Source: Corynebacterium kalinowskii
GTDB taxonomy: Bacteria > Actinomycetota > Actinomycetes > Mycobacteriales > Mycobacteriaceae
DNA: 64,000 bases
Direction of reading: 5' to 3'
Assembly: GCF_009734385.1 (NCBI RefSeq)
Contig: NZ_CP046452.1
Location: forward strand, 1,488,001-1,552,000
Both the position numbers and the translations under genes were made by a program. Positions 9,344 through 18,707 of this stretch are shown one piece after another (within the stretch, counting starts at the first letter, position 1; each line of letters opens with the position of its first letter). The notes beneath the pieces were generated by a model that was not told the origin of the DNA, ran no database searches, and saw only the letters and a program-made list of their open reading frames with translations.

Positions 9344-9811
9344 ATGAATACCAAAGCAATTGCGATGGTCCTGATGATGCCGCTCCTCACAGCCTATGTC
9401 TCCCCCACCACCGGAAAGGACTACGCCAGTGGAGTGGCGCGGCCCTTCGACAAACCAGCCCACAATTGGAACCGTGGGCACCGCGGGGTCGACTTAGCTG
9501 CGGCACCGGGGGCGTCGATACGCGCCGCAGCGGCCGGGATAGTCAGCTACGTGGGAGTCATCGCAGGAACACCGGTTATTGCCATCGAGCATTCAGATGG
9601 GATTAAGACAACCTACCAGCCGGTGCATGCACTAGTTAAGCAGGGCGACCAGGTAGCGGAAGGACAGGTCATTGGGCGGTTGGCGGGCAATGAAGGACTC
9701 CACTGGGGAGCGCTTATCGGCAAGGATGACTACATCAATCCCTTGTCGCTGCTCTCATTGCCAACAATTCGCCTTAAGCCCGTGGGTGGGCTTGATCGAA
9801 GGCAGCCTTGA
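9344..9811 (+). CDS. Exported M23-family (LytM-like) peptidase domain protein
   Basis: 155 residues from ATG 9344; a GTG two codons earlier is also possible, and neither has a Shine-Dalgarno. A hydrophobic N-terminal stretch (about residues 5-18) looks like a signal peptide. The M23 fold follows, with the zinc motif HRGVDLA near residue 48, the conserved DGIKTTYQPV strand, and LHWGAL near 120. The usual HxH appears as GLH, so only one of the two histidines is present; many actinobacterial M23 proteins share this. Likely acts on or binds peptidoglycan. Its 3' end overlaps the convergent xerC by 38 bases. Confidence 0.8.
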   Translation: MNTKAIAMVLMMPLLTAYVSPTTGKDYASGVARPFDKPAHNWNRGHRGVDLAAAPGASIRAAAAGIVSYVGVIAGTPVIAIEHSDGIKTTYQPVHALVKQGDQVAEGQVIGRLAGNEGLHWGALIGKDDYINPLSLLSLPTIRLKPVGGLDRRQP

Positions 9812-10649
9812 GACGAGAAGCAGTGACATGGGTATAGATCTGCGTAGTCTGCAACGATGAGTGACCCAGCATTTCCTGCACAATACGCAGGTCAGCGCCC
9901 CCCTCCAACATATGAGTGGCAGCCGAATGTCGCAGGCCATGCGGTGTTAGGTCAGAAACGCCGGTCACCGCAGCTGCGCGTTCAACCACCCTGCGCACTT
10001 GGCGTGGATCTATCCGCTTGCCACGCACTCCGACAAACAAGGCGGATTCCTCGGCTTGAGCTAATTCGCCCCGTACTGTGATCCACTGACTCAGCGCGTC
10101 CGCAGCTGCTGCGCCGAAAGGCACCATCCGCTGTTTGTTGCCTTTGCCTGTGACTTTGGCAGTGCGCTTTGCGACGTCCACGTCCCCGACATCCAAACCC
10201 ACAAGCTCACCAATACGCACGCCCGCCGCGTACATCAACTCGAGAATCGCACTGTCGCGTGCAAACTGCACTTCGTCTTCCGACACCGCATTTCCCACCA
10301 GTTCGCCGGCTTCTTTTTGGGCTAGCACCCTGGGCAAATGCCTACCAGCCTTCGGAGTGACGAGGCGAGCAGCCACATCGCGATCCAGCTCACCTTGCTT
10401 AACCAACCAGGCTGAAAATCCCTTTACTGATGCAGTGCGTCGCGCGAGGGTAGCTTTACTTTTACCTTCAGCTACCGCCTTAGCCAGCCACGCTCGCAGC
10501 GAACTGAGCGTTAATTCCTTTGTCGTAGCCACATCCTGGGCAAGGAGCTGCAAATCGCTGCGGTAGCTCTTGATTGTTGCCGGGGACTTCCCTGCTACCA
10601 AATGAAGGGATTCACAGTAGTCCTCGATGAGGGGAATCAACTCTGCCAT
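9774..10649 (-). CDS. xerC: Tyrosine recombinase XerC
   Basis: Acts with XerD at the dif site to resolve chromosome dimers. 291 residues: an N-terminal SAM-like DNA-binding domain (1-95) and a C-terminal catalytic domain. The catalytic residues are in place: R145, H237, R240, H263 and nucleophile Y272. The ATG has only a weak GGTGG upstream. An iron-box promoter about 180 bases upstream points toward this gene, and a hairpin lies just before the start. Confidence 0.93.
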   Translation of the reverse strand: MAELIPLIEDYCESLHLVAGKSPATIKSYRSDLQLLAQDVATTKELTLSSLRAWLAKAVAEGKSKATLARRTASVKGFSAWLVKQGELDRDVAARLVTPKAGRHLPRVLAQKEAGELVGNAVSEDEVQFARDSAILELMYAAGVRIGELVGLDVGDVDVAKRTAKVTGKGNKQRMVPFGAAAADALSQWITVRGELAQAEESALFVGVRGKRIDPRQVRRVVERAAAVTGVSDLTPHGLRHSAATHMLEGGADLRIVQEMLGHSSLQTTQIYTHVTASRLKAAFDQAHPRA

Positions 10650-10668
10650 GACACCACCAGCAAAAGCG

Positions 10669-10695
10669 GCACGGCGAATCGCCGTACCGCCGTGC
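10669..10695 (-). terminator. Hairpin in the xerC leader
   Basis: GCACGGCG and CGCCGTGC form an 8-bp stem with an 11-base loop, followed on the minus strand by CGCTTTTG. It lies 20 bases before the xerC start. It could end a short RNA started at the 10843-10871 promoter or attenuate xerC. The T-run is short. Confidence 0.4.
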
Positions 10696-10825
10696 TGTCG
10701 AACTCACCCATAATGCATAACCTTAGTGCCTACCCGATCGCGGATTGATGGAGGCGCCACCGCAATCAGGCAGTTGAAGCTTGGTGGGGCTTACGGGGAG
10801 GAAGTGCCCCGCAAACCCCGTTCAC

Positions 10826-10844
10826 TTAGGCTTGCCTAACCTAT
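10826..10844. promoter_or_regulatory. DtxR-type iron operator
   Basis: TTAGGCTTGCCTAACCTAT matches the 19-bp DtxR consensus TTAGGTTAGCCTAACCTAA at 16 of 19 positions. It overlaps the downstream end of the -10 element of a leftward promoter (10843-10871), the usual position for repression by iron-loaded DtxR. Confidence 0.65.
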
Positions 10845-10871
10845 GTTAGCGGCAAAACATGAAATACGCAA
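10843..10871 (-). promoter_or_regulatory. Candidate sigma-A promoter under the DtxR box, pointing at xerC
   Basis: Read on the minus strand: TTGCGT (10871-10866), a 17-base spacer, and TAACAT (10848-10843). The spacing is ideal, and the DtxR operator begins inside the -10. The transcript would start near 10836 and run through about 185 bases of leader before xerC. Confidence 0.55.
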
Positions 10872-10884
10872 GGGTTTTGTTTCA

Positions 10885-12054
10885 TTAATATTTTCCCTCA
10901 TTCTCCACCCTTTTAAACTTTCCACCATCTCGCACAACTACTCCCCGTTTAACCAGGTCAACCAAGATATGAACACTCAGACTGACTGTTAGGCCTGCGG
11001 CGCCGGCAACTTCGTCCGCTGTACATCCTTCTCGATTCAGTGCGTCAAACACCCGCATCTCATTTCGCGACAGCGACTGAACTGTGTTGGGGGCAAACAA
11101 CATTTCGTATTGCCCGTCCACGTCTATCTCACCCACGCGAGAGAGCAGCTGCCTGATCTCGTTTGCGCTCACTACTAGCTGAGCCCGGCCACTGCGGATC
11201 CGGTCATGGCAGCCCAGCGACCCTGGTGTGGAAATCGGCCCTGGAACGGCCATGGCGACCTTGCCCAAGCCTTCCGCCCAGGTGAGCGTATTCAAAGCTC
11301 CCGAGCGCCAGGCCGCCTCGACTACAACGGTGCCTGCCGTGAGCGCCGCGGCCAACCGGTTACGCGTGAGAAATCGATGTCGCGCCGGAGTTACTCCAGG
11401 TGGATACTCACTTAAGATGGCGCCACGCTGAACTACCTTGTCGAATAGTCCGGTGTGTGAACTCGGATAGTTGCGGTCCAGTCCGCAGGCTGCCACCACG
11501 ATTGTCCGGCCACCGCAGTCGAGCGCAGTGTTATGCGCCACCGCATCGATACCTAGTGCTCCCCCGGATACGATGGTCCACTGATGCCCCACCAAACCTT
11601 GGACCAGCATCCTCGTGGCATCTCGTCCATAGGTGGACAGCGCTCGAGTGCCCACTACCGTGACGGACCTTGCCACGAGCTCGCGCACGTTTTTGCCTCG
11701 AACCCACAAAACGTGGGGTGCCACAGCATCGTCTTGCACGCTTCGGGCGCAGTCGCTCAGGCCTGATGCTGCAAATCCGAAGGCCTGAGCAAATTCGTTC
11801 GTCGGCCATTCGGCATCGTCTGGCGTAACTAAGCGTCCCCCGAGCCTGGAAATTGCGTCCAGATCTTGCTGGGATTGGTCGAACTGGTACCTCGCCTCCG
11901 TCGCACGCAGCAGGTCCCCCACCCACGTTTCGCGTCTCTTTATCCCTTGGACAATCTCTTCGACATCTCGACCATTAGCCAATAGCGCCTGGAGCTGCCG
12001 ATTCGGCCCTTCAACGCACCGAGACAGATAAGCCCACGCACGTGTTCTGCTCAT
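10885..12054 (-). CDS. dprA: DNA-processing protein DprA (DNA protecting protein)
   Basis: Loads RecA on incoming single-stranded DNA. 389 residues from ATG 12054, which overlaps the comM stop as ATGA, so translation is coupled. The Rossmann-type core carries GTRALSTYG and SGGALGIDAVAH, the DprA signature, and RFLTRNRLAAALTAGTVVVE. A C-terminal winged-helix segment (last 70 residues) is present. It forms the yraN-comM-dprA cluster that is common even in bacteria not known to be transformable. Confidence 0.92.
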   Translation of the reverse strand: MSRTRAWAYLSRCVEGPNRQLQALLANGRDVEEIVQGIKRRETWVGDLLRATEARYQFDQSQQDLDAISRLGGRLVTPDDAEWPTNEFAQAFGFAASGLSDCARSVQDDAVAPHVLWVRGKNVRELVARSVTVVGTRALSTYGRDATRMLVQGLVGHQWTIVSGGALGIDAVAHNTALDCGGRTIVVAACGLDRNYPSSHTGLFDKVVQRGAILSEYPPGVTPARHRFLTRNRLAAALTAGTVVVEAAWRSGALNTLTWAEGLGKVAMAVPGPISTPGSLGCHDRIRSGRAQLVVSANEIRQLLSRVGEIDVDGQYEMLFAPNTVQSLSRNEMRVFDALNREGCTADEVAGAAGLTVSLSVHILVDLVKRGVVVRDGGKFKRVENEGKY

Positions 12055-13532
12055 ACCGGAACCGTCACATTCGTGTTGTGGAGAGCAGTCGCTGCCGCTA
12101 TCTGCTCGAGTCCAGGCTTGGGTTGCTGTGCCAAGTCTGACAGAGTCCAAGCCACGCGCAGGGTTCGATCCACCCCGCGCTGGCTTAGTTCTCCGTCTGC
12201 TAACAGTGCGCCAAGGTACGCCATACCGGCTTCGTCAGCTGCGAAATCCCGGCGCAGCGTGCGGGAGTCCATTCGACCAGAAAGGACTCCCCACCGGTGG
12301 AGCGCCCTTTCCCTGGCAGCTACGACGCGAGCCGCGATCGCTGCGGACGATTCGGCATCGCCAAGAATCTGTGCTCCCTGGACATGTGTGCGCACACAGA
12401 GGTCGATCCGATCTTTGAGCGGCCCCGACAAATTGCTGAGGTAGCGGCGTCGCACGGTTGCGGGGCAAGTACAATCGGCCGGTTCCTCGCAACCACATCG
12501 GCAGGGGTTCGCGGCCATCACCAGCTGAAACTGCGCGGGAAACATGACTTCACGTTGACCTCGTAGAAGCCGGACCACCCCAGATTCCAAGGGCATTCGT
12601 AGGCTGTCGAGCACGTGGGCAGGAATCTCGTTGATCTCGTCTAAAAACAACACTCCGTGATGTGCCAAGCTCACCGCACCGGGCTTCGGCCTGCCGGAGC
12701 CACCACCGATCAGTGCTGCGCTGCTGACGCTGTGGTGTGGTGTAACGAGCGGCGCACTTCGTAGCAGCCCGTCGAGTCCGCTACCCGACATCGAGTGAAC
12801 AGCTGATGATTCGATAGCTTCATTGTCCGTCAGCTCCGGAAGAATTCCTGGGATACGTGCCGCGATCATCGACTTTCCAGATCCCGGTGGGCCAATCAAG
12901 AGTAGGTGATGTCCTCCTGCTGCTGCGACTTCAGCTGCAATCTTGGCTTCTTCCTGCCCTACGACATCGGCCATATCCGGGTGCCGTTCCGCAGTTCGTT
13001 GATACCCAACTGCTCGATCGAGCGGTCCATGCCCCTGCAACCAGTCGGCTACCTCGGTGATATGGGAAGCCGTCAGAACGGTGATTCCTGCCAATGCGCC
13101 GGCTTCAGCTTCATTGCCGGCGGGGACAACAATGCACTGCACTCCATGATCACGCGCCGCCAAGAGTGCTGGCAGAATACCTGGCACCGGCTTTATCGCA
13201 CCATCGAGTCCGACCTCGCCGAGGAACATCGTGTCATCCGTTCGCACGTTGAGTGTCGCAGACATCACTGCGGCGCAGATCGCCAAATCAAAGTGGCTTC
13301 CGCTCTTGCGCAGGTCAGCCGTCGAAAGATTGACAATCAGCTTCGTCTTCGGCCATGGCAGCCCGGCATTGATCATCGCGGTCTTGAGCCGATCCTTAGC
13401 CTCAGACATGGCAGCCCCAGCCAGGCCCACCACGTACATCCCTGGCAAGCCCGCCCCAATGTTTGCTTCGACCCCCACGATCAGGGCACTCACGCCCTCA
13501 AAGCTCACGCACAGTGTCTTAGCTAGCGCCAC
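12051..13532 (-). CDS. comM: ComM/YifB-type Mg-chelatase-like AAA ATPase
   Basis: Hexameric helicase that promotes branch migration during recombination of taken-up DNA. 493 residues from GTG 13532, which has GAGGGG upstream and overlaps the yraN stop. An N-terminal Lon-protease-like fold (about 1-170) with GLPGMYVVGLAG is followed by an AAA+ domain with Walker A LLIGPPGSGKS and Walker B LFLDEINE, a Cys-rich zinc-binding insert (CRCGCEEPADCTC) and a C-terminal Mg-chelatase domain. Confidence 0.92.
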   Translation of the reverse strand: MALAKTLCVSFEGVSALIVGVEANIGAGLPGMYVVGLAGAAMSEAKDRLKTAMINAGLPWPKTKLIVNLSTADLRKSGSHFDLAICAAVMSATLNVRTDDTMFLGEVGLDGAIKPVPGILPALLAARDHGVQCIVVPAGNEAEAGALAGITVLTASHITEVADWLQGHGPLDRAVGYQRTAERHPDMADVVGQEEAKIAAEVAAAGGHHLLLIGPPGSGKSMIAARIPGILPELTDNEAIESSAVHSMSGSGLDGLLRSAPLVTPHHSVSSAALIGGGSGRPKPGAVSLAHHGVLFLDEINEIPAHVLDSLRMPLESGVVRLLRGQREVMFPAQFQLVMAANPCRCGCEEPADCTCPATVRRRYLSNLSGPLKDRIDLCVRTHVQGAQILGDAESSAAIAARVVAARERALHRWGVLSGRMDSRTLRRDFAADEAGMAYLGALLADGELSQRGVDRTLRVAWTLSDLAQQPKPGLEQIAAATALHNTNVTVPV

Positions 13533-13863
13533 CGTCGATCCCCTCGTAGTGCTCGACCGCGCCCTTGTCGACGACATAGACCCACACATCAAACCGCACC
13601 GACCGATACGGCTGGCCTTCAAGCCACGCCGCTGCGGCGCGCTTCATCCTCGTGAATTTTCGTGGCGTAACTGATTCCGCTGCGCCAAAATCCCAACTGC
13701 TGCGCGTCTTTACTTCCACGAAGACTACTTCTCCGCCCATCTGGACGATCAGATCAATTTCCCCGCAGTTGTAGCGCACGTTGCGTCCGAGGATGATGCC
13801 GCCACGCGAGAGAAAGTACTGCGCTGCCTGCTGTTCCCCGTAGATTCCAAGTTGATTGGCCAT
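13519..13863 (-). CDS. YraN family (UPF0102) putative endonuclease
   Basis: 114 residues, the typical length. The nuclease-like motif is seen as NCGEIDLIVQ and VFVEVKTRSS (residues about 32-54), with the D-ExK arrangement of the restriction-endonuclease fold. The role is unproven; the family is associated with DNA recombination genes. First gene of the yraN-comM-dprA cluster. Confidence 0.88.
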   Translation of the reverse strand: MANQLGIYGEQQAAQYFLSRGGIILGRNVRYNCGEIDLIVQMGGEVVFVEVKTRSSWDFGAAESVTPRKFTRMKRAAAAWLEGQPYRSVRFDVWVYVVDKGAVEHYEGIDGGAS

Positions 13864-13942
13864 GTGTCCCCCTAATCTTTTCGCGACCTGGTGCTCTGGA
13901 ATATGCCAGTGTCAGCTGATAGGGGCCACGATGGGAATAGAC

Positions 13943-13974
13943 AAGTTGTGGATAACCCGAGTTATCCACAACTT
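13943..13974. repeat. Perfect inverted repeat made of two DnaA boxes
   Basis: AAGTTGTGGATAAC and GTTATCCACAACTT form a 14-bp perfect inverted repeat with a 4-base centre. Each arm contains an exact 9-mer TTATCCACA (13947-13955 inverted, 13962-13970). It lies between yraN and DUF2469. It may bind DnaA, act as a transcription terminator hairpin for the DUF2469 operon, or both. Confidence 0.75.
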
Positions 13975-14018
13975 TCGAAGGGTACTAAATCAGAGGGGTT
14001 GACAAAACCTCCGGAGGC

Positions 14019-14324
14019 CTATTCCGGAATGATCATCTCCGGCTTGTCGAGTTCCTCAATGTTGACATCCTTGTACGTAATCACACGGACGAAACGCACG
14101 AATCGCGCCGCTCGGTACATATCCCAGACCCAGCAATCCGACATACGTACTTCGTAGTAGACATCGCCACCGGTAGTGTGCGGAATGAGCTCTACAGCGT
14201 TGGCCAGGTAGAAACGACGCTCCGTCTCCACTACATAAGAAAACTGACTGACCACATCTCGGTACTCGCGGTACAGCGACAGTTCAACCTCAGACTCGTA
14301 GTTTTCCAGCTCTTCAGCGCTCAC
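14019..14324 (-). CDS. DUF2469 family protein
   Basis: 101 residues from GTG 14324, which overlaps the rnhB stop as GTGA. The start MSAEELENYESEVELSLYRE and the segment VETERRFYLAN are the signature of this small actinobacterial family. The rest is acidic and aromatic. Function unknown. It follows lepB-rnhB in a tightly overlapping unit, which suggests coordinated translation. Confidence 0.88.
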   Translation of the reverse strand: MSAEELENYESEVELSLYREYRDVVSQFSYVVETERRFYLANAVELIPHTTGGDVYYEVRMSDCWVWDMYRAARFVRFVRVITYKDVNIEELDKPEMIIPE

Positions 14325-14947
14325 CGATGCTCCTTCTCGCTCAACCATTGACCATGTGCCAGGGCCACATTGGCATAACTATAACGATGAATCGGACTCG
14401 CTCCTTGACGGCGCACCGCATCGAGGTGAACCTTCGTGCCATACCCCTTGTGCTTTTCAAAGGCGTAACCCGGATACTGCGCTGCGTAGTCAATCATCAA
14501 CTCATCACGTGCATGCTTGGCCAAAATGCTGGCGGCGGAAACACAGCGCGCGAAGCCATCTCCGCCGATGATGGGCAGCTGTGGCTGGCGGAGGCCGGGG
14601 ACACCGAAGCCGTCGATAAGCGCGTAGTTGGCGGTGAGACCCAGCTGCGCCACCGCCCGGCGCATGCCCGAAATGTTGGCGTGCTGGATGCCGAAGCGAT
14701 CGATGTCGGTGGCAGAGATGTGAACAATCGACCAGCTCAGAGCTAGTTCCTTGATGAGGGGGAACAGTCGGGCGCGACGCAGCGGGGTCAGCTTCTTGGA
14801 GTCATCAAGGCCGACAAGTTCGGCGGGCAAAGCCGGTGGCAGGATGCACGCCGCGATAGTGATCGGGCCCGCACACGAGCCACGGCCGGCTTCATCGATC
14901 CCAACGATGGGACTGAAACCGGCCGCGTGGAGAGCTGCTTCGATCAC
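14321..14947 (-). CDS. rnhB: Ribonuclease HII
   Basis: Removes ribonucleotides and RNA primers from DNA. 208 residues. The catalytic motif GIDEAGRGSCAGP has D18 and E19; the third acidic residue is in ALIDGFG, and SAASILAKHARDELM is the other conserved block. The start is GTG, overlapping the lepB stop (GTGA). Confidence 0.95.
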   Translation of the reverse strand: MIEAALHAAGFSPIVGIDEAGRGSCAGPITIAACILPPALPAELVGLDDSKKLTPLRRARLFPLIKELALSWSIVHISATDIDRFGIQHANISGMRRAVAQLGLTANYALIDGFGVPGLRQPQLPIIGGDGFARCVSAASILAKHARDELMIDYAAQYPGYAFEKHKGYGTKVHLDAVRRQGASPIHRYSYANVALAHGQWLSEKEHR

Positions 14948-15669
14948 TGCTGGATGTCGAAGTCCTCAACCGCGCCAATACGGTTGAACGGCAGCACGAT
15001 CGCCTGCACCTTACCCACGATGTTGTCGTGAGGCACCGTTCCCTGGTGCTCATCGCCGAGGTGGAAACGGGAATCCGCAGAGTTGGTGCGGTTGTCGCCC
15101 ATAACAAAGTAATTGTTCTCCGGAACCTGTACCGGGCCGAAGTAGTCACCGCCACAGACATCAGAACCACGCTCAGGGTTGACGGCATAGGTCATTGGCT
15201 GCAGCTGGTAGGAAGAGTCAATGACCTTGCCGTTAACCTTGACACCTTCGTCACCCTCCAAACACTGCACCGTCTGGCCACCGGTTGCCACGATGCGCTT
15301 GACCATGTTCGTCTCGTCAGCGGAGGTCAGGCCGATGTAGGAGCCGAGATTCTGCAGGCCGGAGAAGATGTTGTTGTCTTTGGAGGTGTAGTGGCCACCA
15401 GTCCAAGAATCGGGTGCACGGAAGACAACGACGTCGCCGGGTTCAGGCTCACCGGTCTTGTAAGCGATCTTATCTACGTAAATGCGGTCACCCGTGCAGC
15501 CAGGGCAACCATGCAGAGTTGGCTCCATGGACTGACTCGGAATGACATACAGCCGACCAATAAAAGCCTGCACCAAAGCGATAATGATAAAGGTCGTAAT
15601 AATCACCATCGGTATTTCAATGTACCAAGGTGTGTCCTTTTTTTGCTTCTTTGCAGCTGAGTCAGTCAT
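14944..15669 (-). CDS. lepB: Signal peptidase I
   Basis: Cleaves signal peptides at the outer face of the membrane. 241 residues from ATG 15669. One N-terminal membrane helix (about 16-38), catalytic serine in PSQSMEPTL (S47), and catalytic lysine in NMVKRIVATGG; the third box MGDNRTNSADSR is near the C-terminus. No clear Shine-Dalgarno is visible, and a longer in-frame start exists 15 codons upstream. Followed by rnhB with overlap. Confidence 0.95.
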   Translation of the reverse strand: MTDSAAKKQKKDTPWYIEIPMVIITTFIIIALVQAFIGRLYVIPSQSMEPTLHGCPGCTGDRIYVDKIAYKTGEPEPGDVVVFRAPDSWTGGHYTSKDNNIFSGLQNLGSYIGLTSADETNMVKRIVATGGQTVQCLEGDEGVKVNGKVIDSSYQLQPMTYAVNPERGSDVCGGDYFGPVQVPENNYFVMGDNRTNSADSRFHLGDEHQGTVPHDNIVGKVQAIVLPFNRIGAVEDFDIQQ

Positions 15670-15789
15670 AAGCGAGAAGTTTAGCAGTCCGATCAATGGA
15701 CTCCAGAGATGCACAAGTAAATTTCGACATTTCCGGCCGGAATTCGCCCAATTTTGACCCTAAACGCAAGATTCTACTTGTGGTGCCCA

Positions 15790-15823
15790 AAAGAAAAAGC
15801 ACCCCAGCGAACTGGAGTGCTTT
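15790..15823 (-). terminator. Terminator after rplS
   Basis: AAAGCACCCCAG and CTGGAGTGCTTT form a 12-bp stem, with one G-U pair on the minus strand, closed by a stable TTCG loop and followed by TTCTTTT on the minus strand. Confidence 0.85.
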
Positions 15824-15836
15824 AAGCCAAGGAAGA

Positions 15837-16178
15837 CTAGCGCTTTTCCTTGATCTTTGCTGCCTTGCCGCGCAGGTTGCGCAGGTAGTACAGCTTTGCA
15901 CGGCGAACGTCACCGCGGGTGACAACCTCGATCTTCTCAAGGTTTGGAGAGTGTACTGGGAAAGTACGCTCAACGCCGATACCGAAGGAAACCTTACGGA
16001 TGGTGAAGGTCTCGCGGACGCCAGCGCCCTGGCGACGGATAACAACACCCTTGAACAGCTGGGTACGGGTCTTGTTACCTTCGATAACCTTCACGTGGAC
16101 GTCGAGGGTGTCGCCTGGACGGAACGCAGGAACGTCCTCGCGCAGGGACTGTGCATCGAGCTTGTCGATCTTGTTCAT
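15837..16178 (-). CDS. rplS: 50S ribosomal protein L19
   Basis: 113 residues, standard. The segments [27 protein letters not shown] and [11 protein letters not shown] are typical of L19. It is monocistronic between an upstream hairpin and its own terminator. Confidence 0.97.
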   Translation of the reverse strand: MNKIDKLDAQSLREDVPAFRPGDTLDVHVKVIEGNKTRTQLFKGVVIRRQGAGVRETFTIRKVSFGIGVERTFPVHSPNLEKIEVVTRGDVRRAKLYYLRNLRGKAAKIKEKR

Positions 16179-16257
16179 GAAACAATCCTTTTACATCAGA
16201 ACAGAGGAACCTAGCGGTTTTCACTCGGCCGGTTCGTATTCACTACATGGTTCGCCG

Positions 16258-16286
16258 CTGCTTAGGTAAGCAGTCAACCTAAGCAG
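16258..16286. other. 10-bp inverted repeat between tex and rplS
   Basis: CTGCTTAGGT and ACCTAAGCAG pair perfectly around a 9-base loop. No T-run follows on either strand. It may end tex transcription or form part of the rplS leader. The half-sites look like a DtxR box, but the spacing is wrong. Confidence 0.5.
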
Positions 16287-16302
16287 TATGCCACCTTGGG
16301 AC

Positions 16303-18549
16303 TCAGCGACCAAATCCCGCCTTCTTCAGCGCATCAGCCATGGATCCGCCTGTTGCAGGCGCTTGTCGACGCCCCTTGCCAGCCTTAGGAGCTCCCTGCG
16401 ACTTTCGCGGCCCGCGATCACGTTTTTGCTGTGGCTCTTCCTCCAAGCGCATGGTCAGCGAGATTCGTTTCCGCTGCTCATCGACTTCCAACACCTTGAC
16501 CTTTACGATCTGTCCGGATCGCACCACCTTATGTGGATCGTCGACAAACGTGTTCGCCAACTGCGAGACGTGGACGAGGCCGTCCTGGTGGACTCCGATA
16601 TCCACGAAGGCACCAAACGCCGCTACGTTTGTCACAGCACCTTCGAGGATCATGCCGGGCTTGAGGTGAGAGACCTTTTCCACGCCTTCCTTGAAGGTGG
16701 CGGTCTTGAACTCTGGGCGCGGGTCTCGACCTGGTTTTTCCAGTTCGGAGATGATGTCGGTAACTGTTGGAATGCCGACTTTTTCGTCAGCGAAGTCCGC
16801 GGGCTTGAGTTTCTGCAAGACGCTGCTGTTTCCGATGAGCTCTTGTACTTTTAGCCCCGTCTGTTCCGAAATGCGTTTGACCACCGGGTAGGCCTCAGGG
16901 TGCACGGCAGAGGCATCAAGGGGATCCTTGCCGTTTTGAATCCGCAGGAAGCCTGCGCACTGCTCAAAGGCCTTAGGCCCCAGACGTGGCACCTTCTTTA
17001 GTGCTGCGCGGGAGGCAAACATGCCGTTTTCGTCGCGGAACGCCACGATATTGTTGGCGATCGTTTCGTTCACGCCTGCCACTCGTGTCAGTAACGGGAC
17101 GGAGGCAGTATTGAGATCCACGCCGACAGCGTTCACGGCGTCCTCCACCACGTTGTCCAGTGCCTTTGCCAGCGCAGTCTGATTCACGTCGTGCTGGTAC
17201 TGCCCCACGCCGATAGACTTCGGGTCGACCTTTACCAGCTCGGCAAGCGGATCCTGCAGACGACGGGCAATGGACACAGCGCCACGCAGGGACACATCCA
17301 TGTCCGGGAATTCCTCGGCGGCCAGCTTGGATGCGGAGTACACGGAGGCCCCTGCCTCCGACACGACGACAGGCGTCGGCTTCTTTCCACCGGCCTCCTT
17401 GATCAAACTAGCGATCTCCCCTGCCAGCTTCTCGGTCTCGCGGGATGCCGTGCCATTGCCGATGGCGAGTAGGTCAACCCCATGCTCTGCAACCTTGGAA
17501 GCGAGTGCTTGGACCGCCTGCGACCACTGGTTTTGCGGCTGGTGTGGATACACGATGAGGGTGTCGAGCACCTTGCCGGTCTCGTCCACCACCGCGCATT
17601 TGACGCCATTACGGTAACCAGGATCCAGGCCCAGCGTTGCCCGGTGCCCCGCGGGCGCGGCCAACAGAACGTCCCGAAGGTTCTTTTTGAAGACCTCAAG
17701 CGCGCCTTCTTCTGCTTTCTCTTTCAGCCGCATGCGAGTATCAAGGCCTGCAGAGATGTACAGCTTGGTCTTCCATCCCCAGTGAACAGCATCGTTAATC
17801 CATTGGGTGTCATTGAGGTCTAGGCGGTTCTTAATCAGCCCTTCGAAGAAGGTGTCATCTGCGTCCAAGTTGAGGTGCAGGATCCCTTCGTTCTCACCGC
17901 GGAGCAGCGCGAGAATGCGGTGACTCGGCAAGGTATGGAATGGCTCCGAGAATTCGAAGTAGTCCTTGAACTTCGCGCCTTCTTCTTCCTTACCTGCCAC
18001 CACGGATGCAGCCATGGTGCCCCGCTTGAACATTTCTTCGCGAACTTCACCGACGAGGTCGGCGTCCAAGGCCATGCGATCGACGAAGATGGCGCGAGCG
18101 CCATCAAGGACAGCTTTGTCATCGGCGAAGCCTTCAGCGTAGAAGGACTTCAAATCTGGTTCTTTGGCTTCGAGAAGCTGATCCACCAGCGGTTCCAAGC
18201 CGGCTTCGCGAGCGATGTCTGCTTTGGTCTTGCGGCGCTTTTTGAACGGCAGATAGAGATCCTCGAGACGAGCCTTCGTGGTCGTTTCCAAGATGAGGGC
18301 GCGAAGGTCGTCGTTAAGCTTGCCCTGCTCTTCGATTGCCTTGAGGATTGCAGACTTGCGGTCTTCGAGTTCGCGCAGGTAGGTCAGCCGTTCTTCGATG
18401 GTGCGCAACTGGGTGTCGTCGAGACCCCCGGTGGCTTCCTTGCGGTAACGCGCGATGAAGGGGACGGTGTTGCCTTCATTGAGGAGCTTGTGGACCGCAG
18501 TGACTTGGCTTTCGGAAATTCCGAGTTCTTGAGCAATGAGGGAAAGCAT
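16303..18549 (-). CDS. tex: Tex family RNA-binding transcription accessory protein
   Basis: 748 residues. An N-terminal helical region with a YqgF/RNase H-like domain ([19 protein letters not shown]), helix-hairpin-helix segments ([19 protein letters not shown]), and a C-terminal S1 domain (about 628-702, starting [20 protein letters not shown]). A basic tail follows. Binds nucleic acid and the RNA polymerase complex; the exact role varies between species. No clear ribosome site before the ATG. Confidence 0.93.
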   Translation of the reverse strand: MLSLIAQELGISESQVTAVHKLLNEGNTVPFIARYRKEATGGLDDTQLRTIEERLTYLRELEDRKSAILKAIEEQGKLNDDLRALILETTTKARLEDLYLPFKKRRKTKADIAREAGLEPLVDQLLEAKEPDLKSFYAEGFADDKAVLDGARAIFVDRMALDADLVGEVREEMFKRGTMAASVVAGKEEEGAKFKDYFEFSEPFHTLPSHRILALLRGENEGILHLNLDADDTFFEGLIKNRLDLNDTQWINDAVHWGWKTKLYISAGLDTRMRLKEKAEEGALEVFKKNLRDVLLAAPAGHRATLGLDPGYRNGVKCAVVDETGKVLDTLIVYPHQPQNQWSQAVQALASKVAEHGVDLLAIGNGTASRETEKLAGEIASLIKEAGGKKPTPVVVSEAGASVYSASKLAAEEFPDMDVSLRGAVSIARRLQDPLAELVKVDPKSIGVGQYQHDVNQTALAKALDNVVEDAVNAVGVDLNTASVPLLTRVAGVNETIANNIVAFRDENGMFASRAALKKVPRLGPKAFEQCAGFLRIQNGKDPLDASAVHPEAYPVVKRISEQTGLKVQELIGNSSVLQKLKPADFADEKVGIPTVTDIISELEKPGRDPRPEFKTATFKEGVEKVSHLKPGMILEGAVTNVAAFGAFVDIGVHQDGLVHVSQLANTFVDDPHKVVRSGQIVKVKVLEVDEQRKRISLTMRLEEEPQQKRDRGPRKSQGAPKAGKGRRQAPATGGSMADALKKAGFGR

Positions 18550-18707
18550 TTGACCATGGTAACGCGCCGGTCCTCCCGCGAAAGCACCTGGCTCAATTAA
18601 GTAAAAGTAAAACAGTTCCCAGAAATGAAAAACCTCTCAACTGCTGCGGAGAGGGCGCCGAACGGGATTAAATCGAAGTTAAGTTCAATTTAAGGAAAGG
18701 AAGAAAG

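Noticed and set aside
10650..10729. 24-codon frame MGEFDSTAVRRFAVPLLLVV before xerC
   Set aside because: Overlaps the hairpin and xerC start, has no ribosome site, and is too short to support.
16263..16283. Possible DtxR box TTAGGT...ACCTAA in the rplS leader
   Set aside because: The half-sites are 9 bases apart instead of 7 and the centre does not match; better explained as a hairpin.
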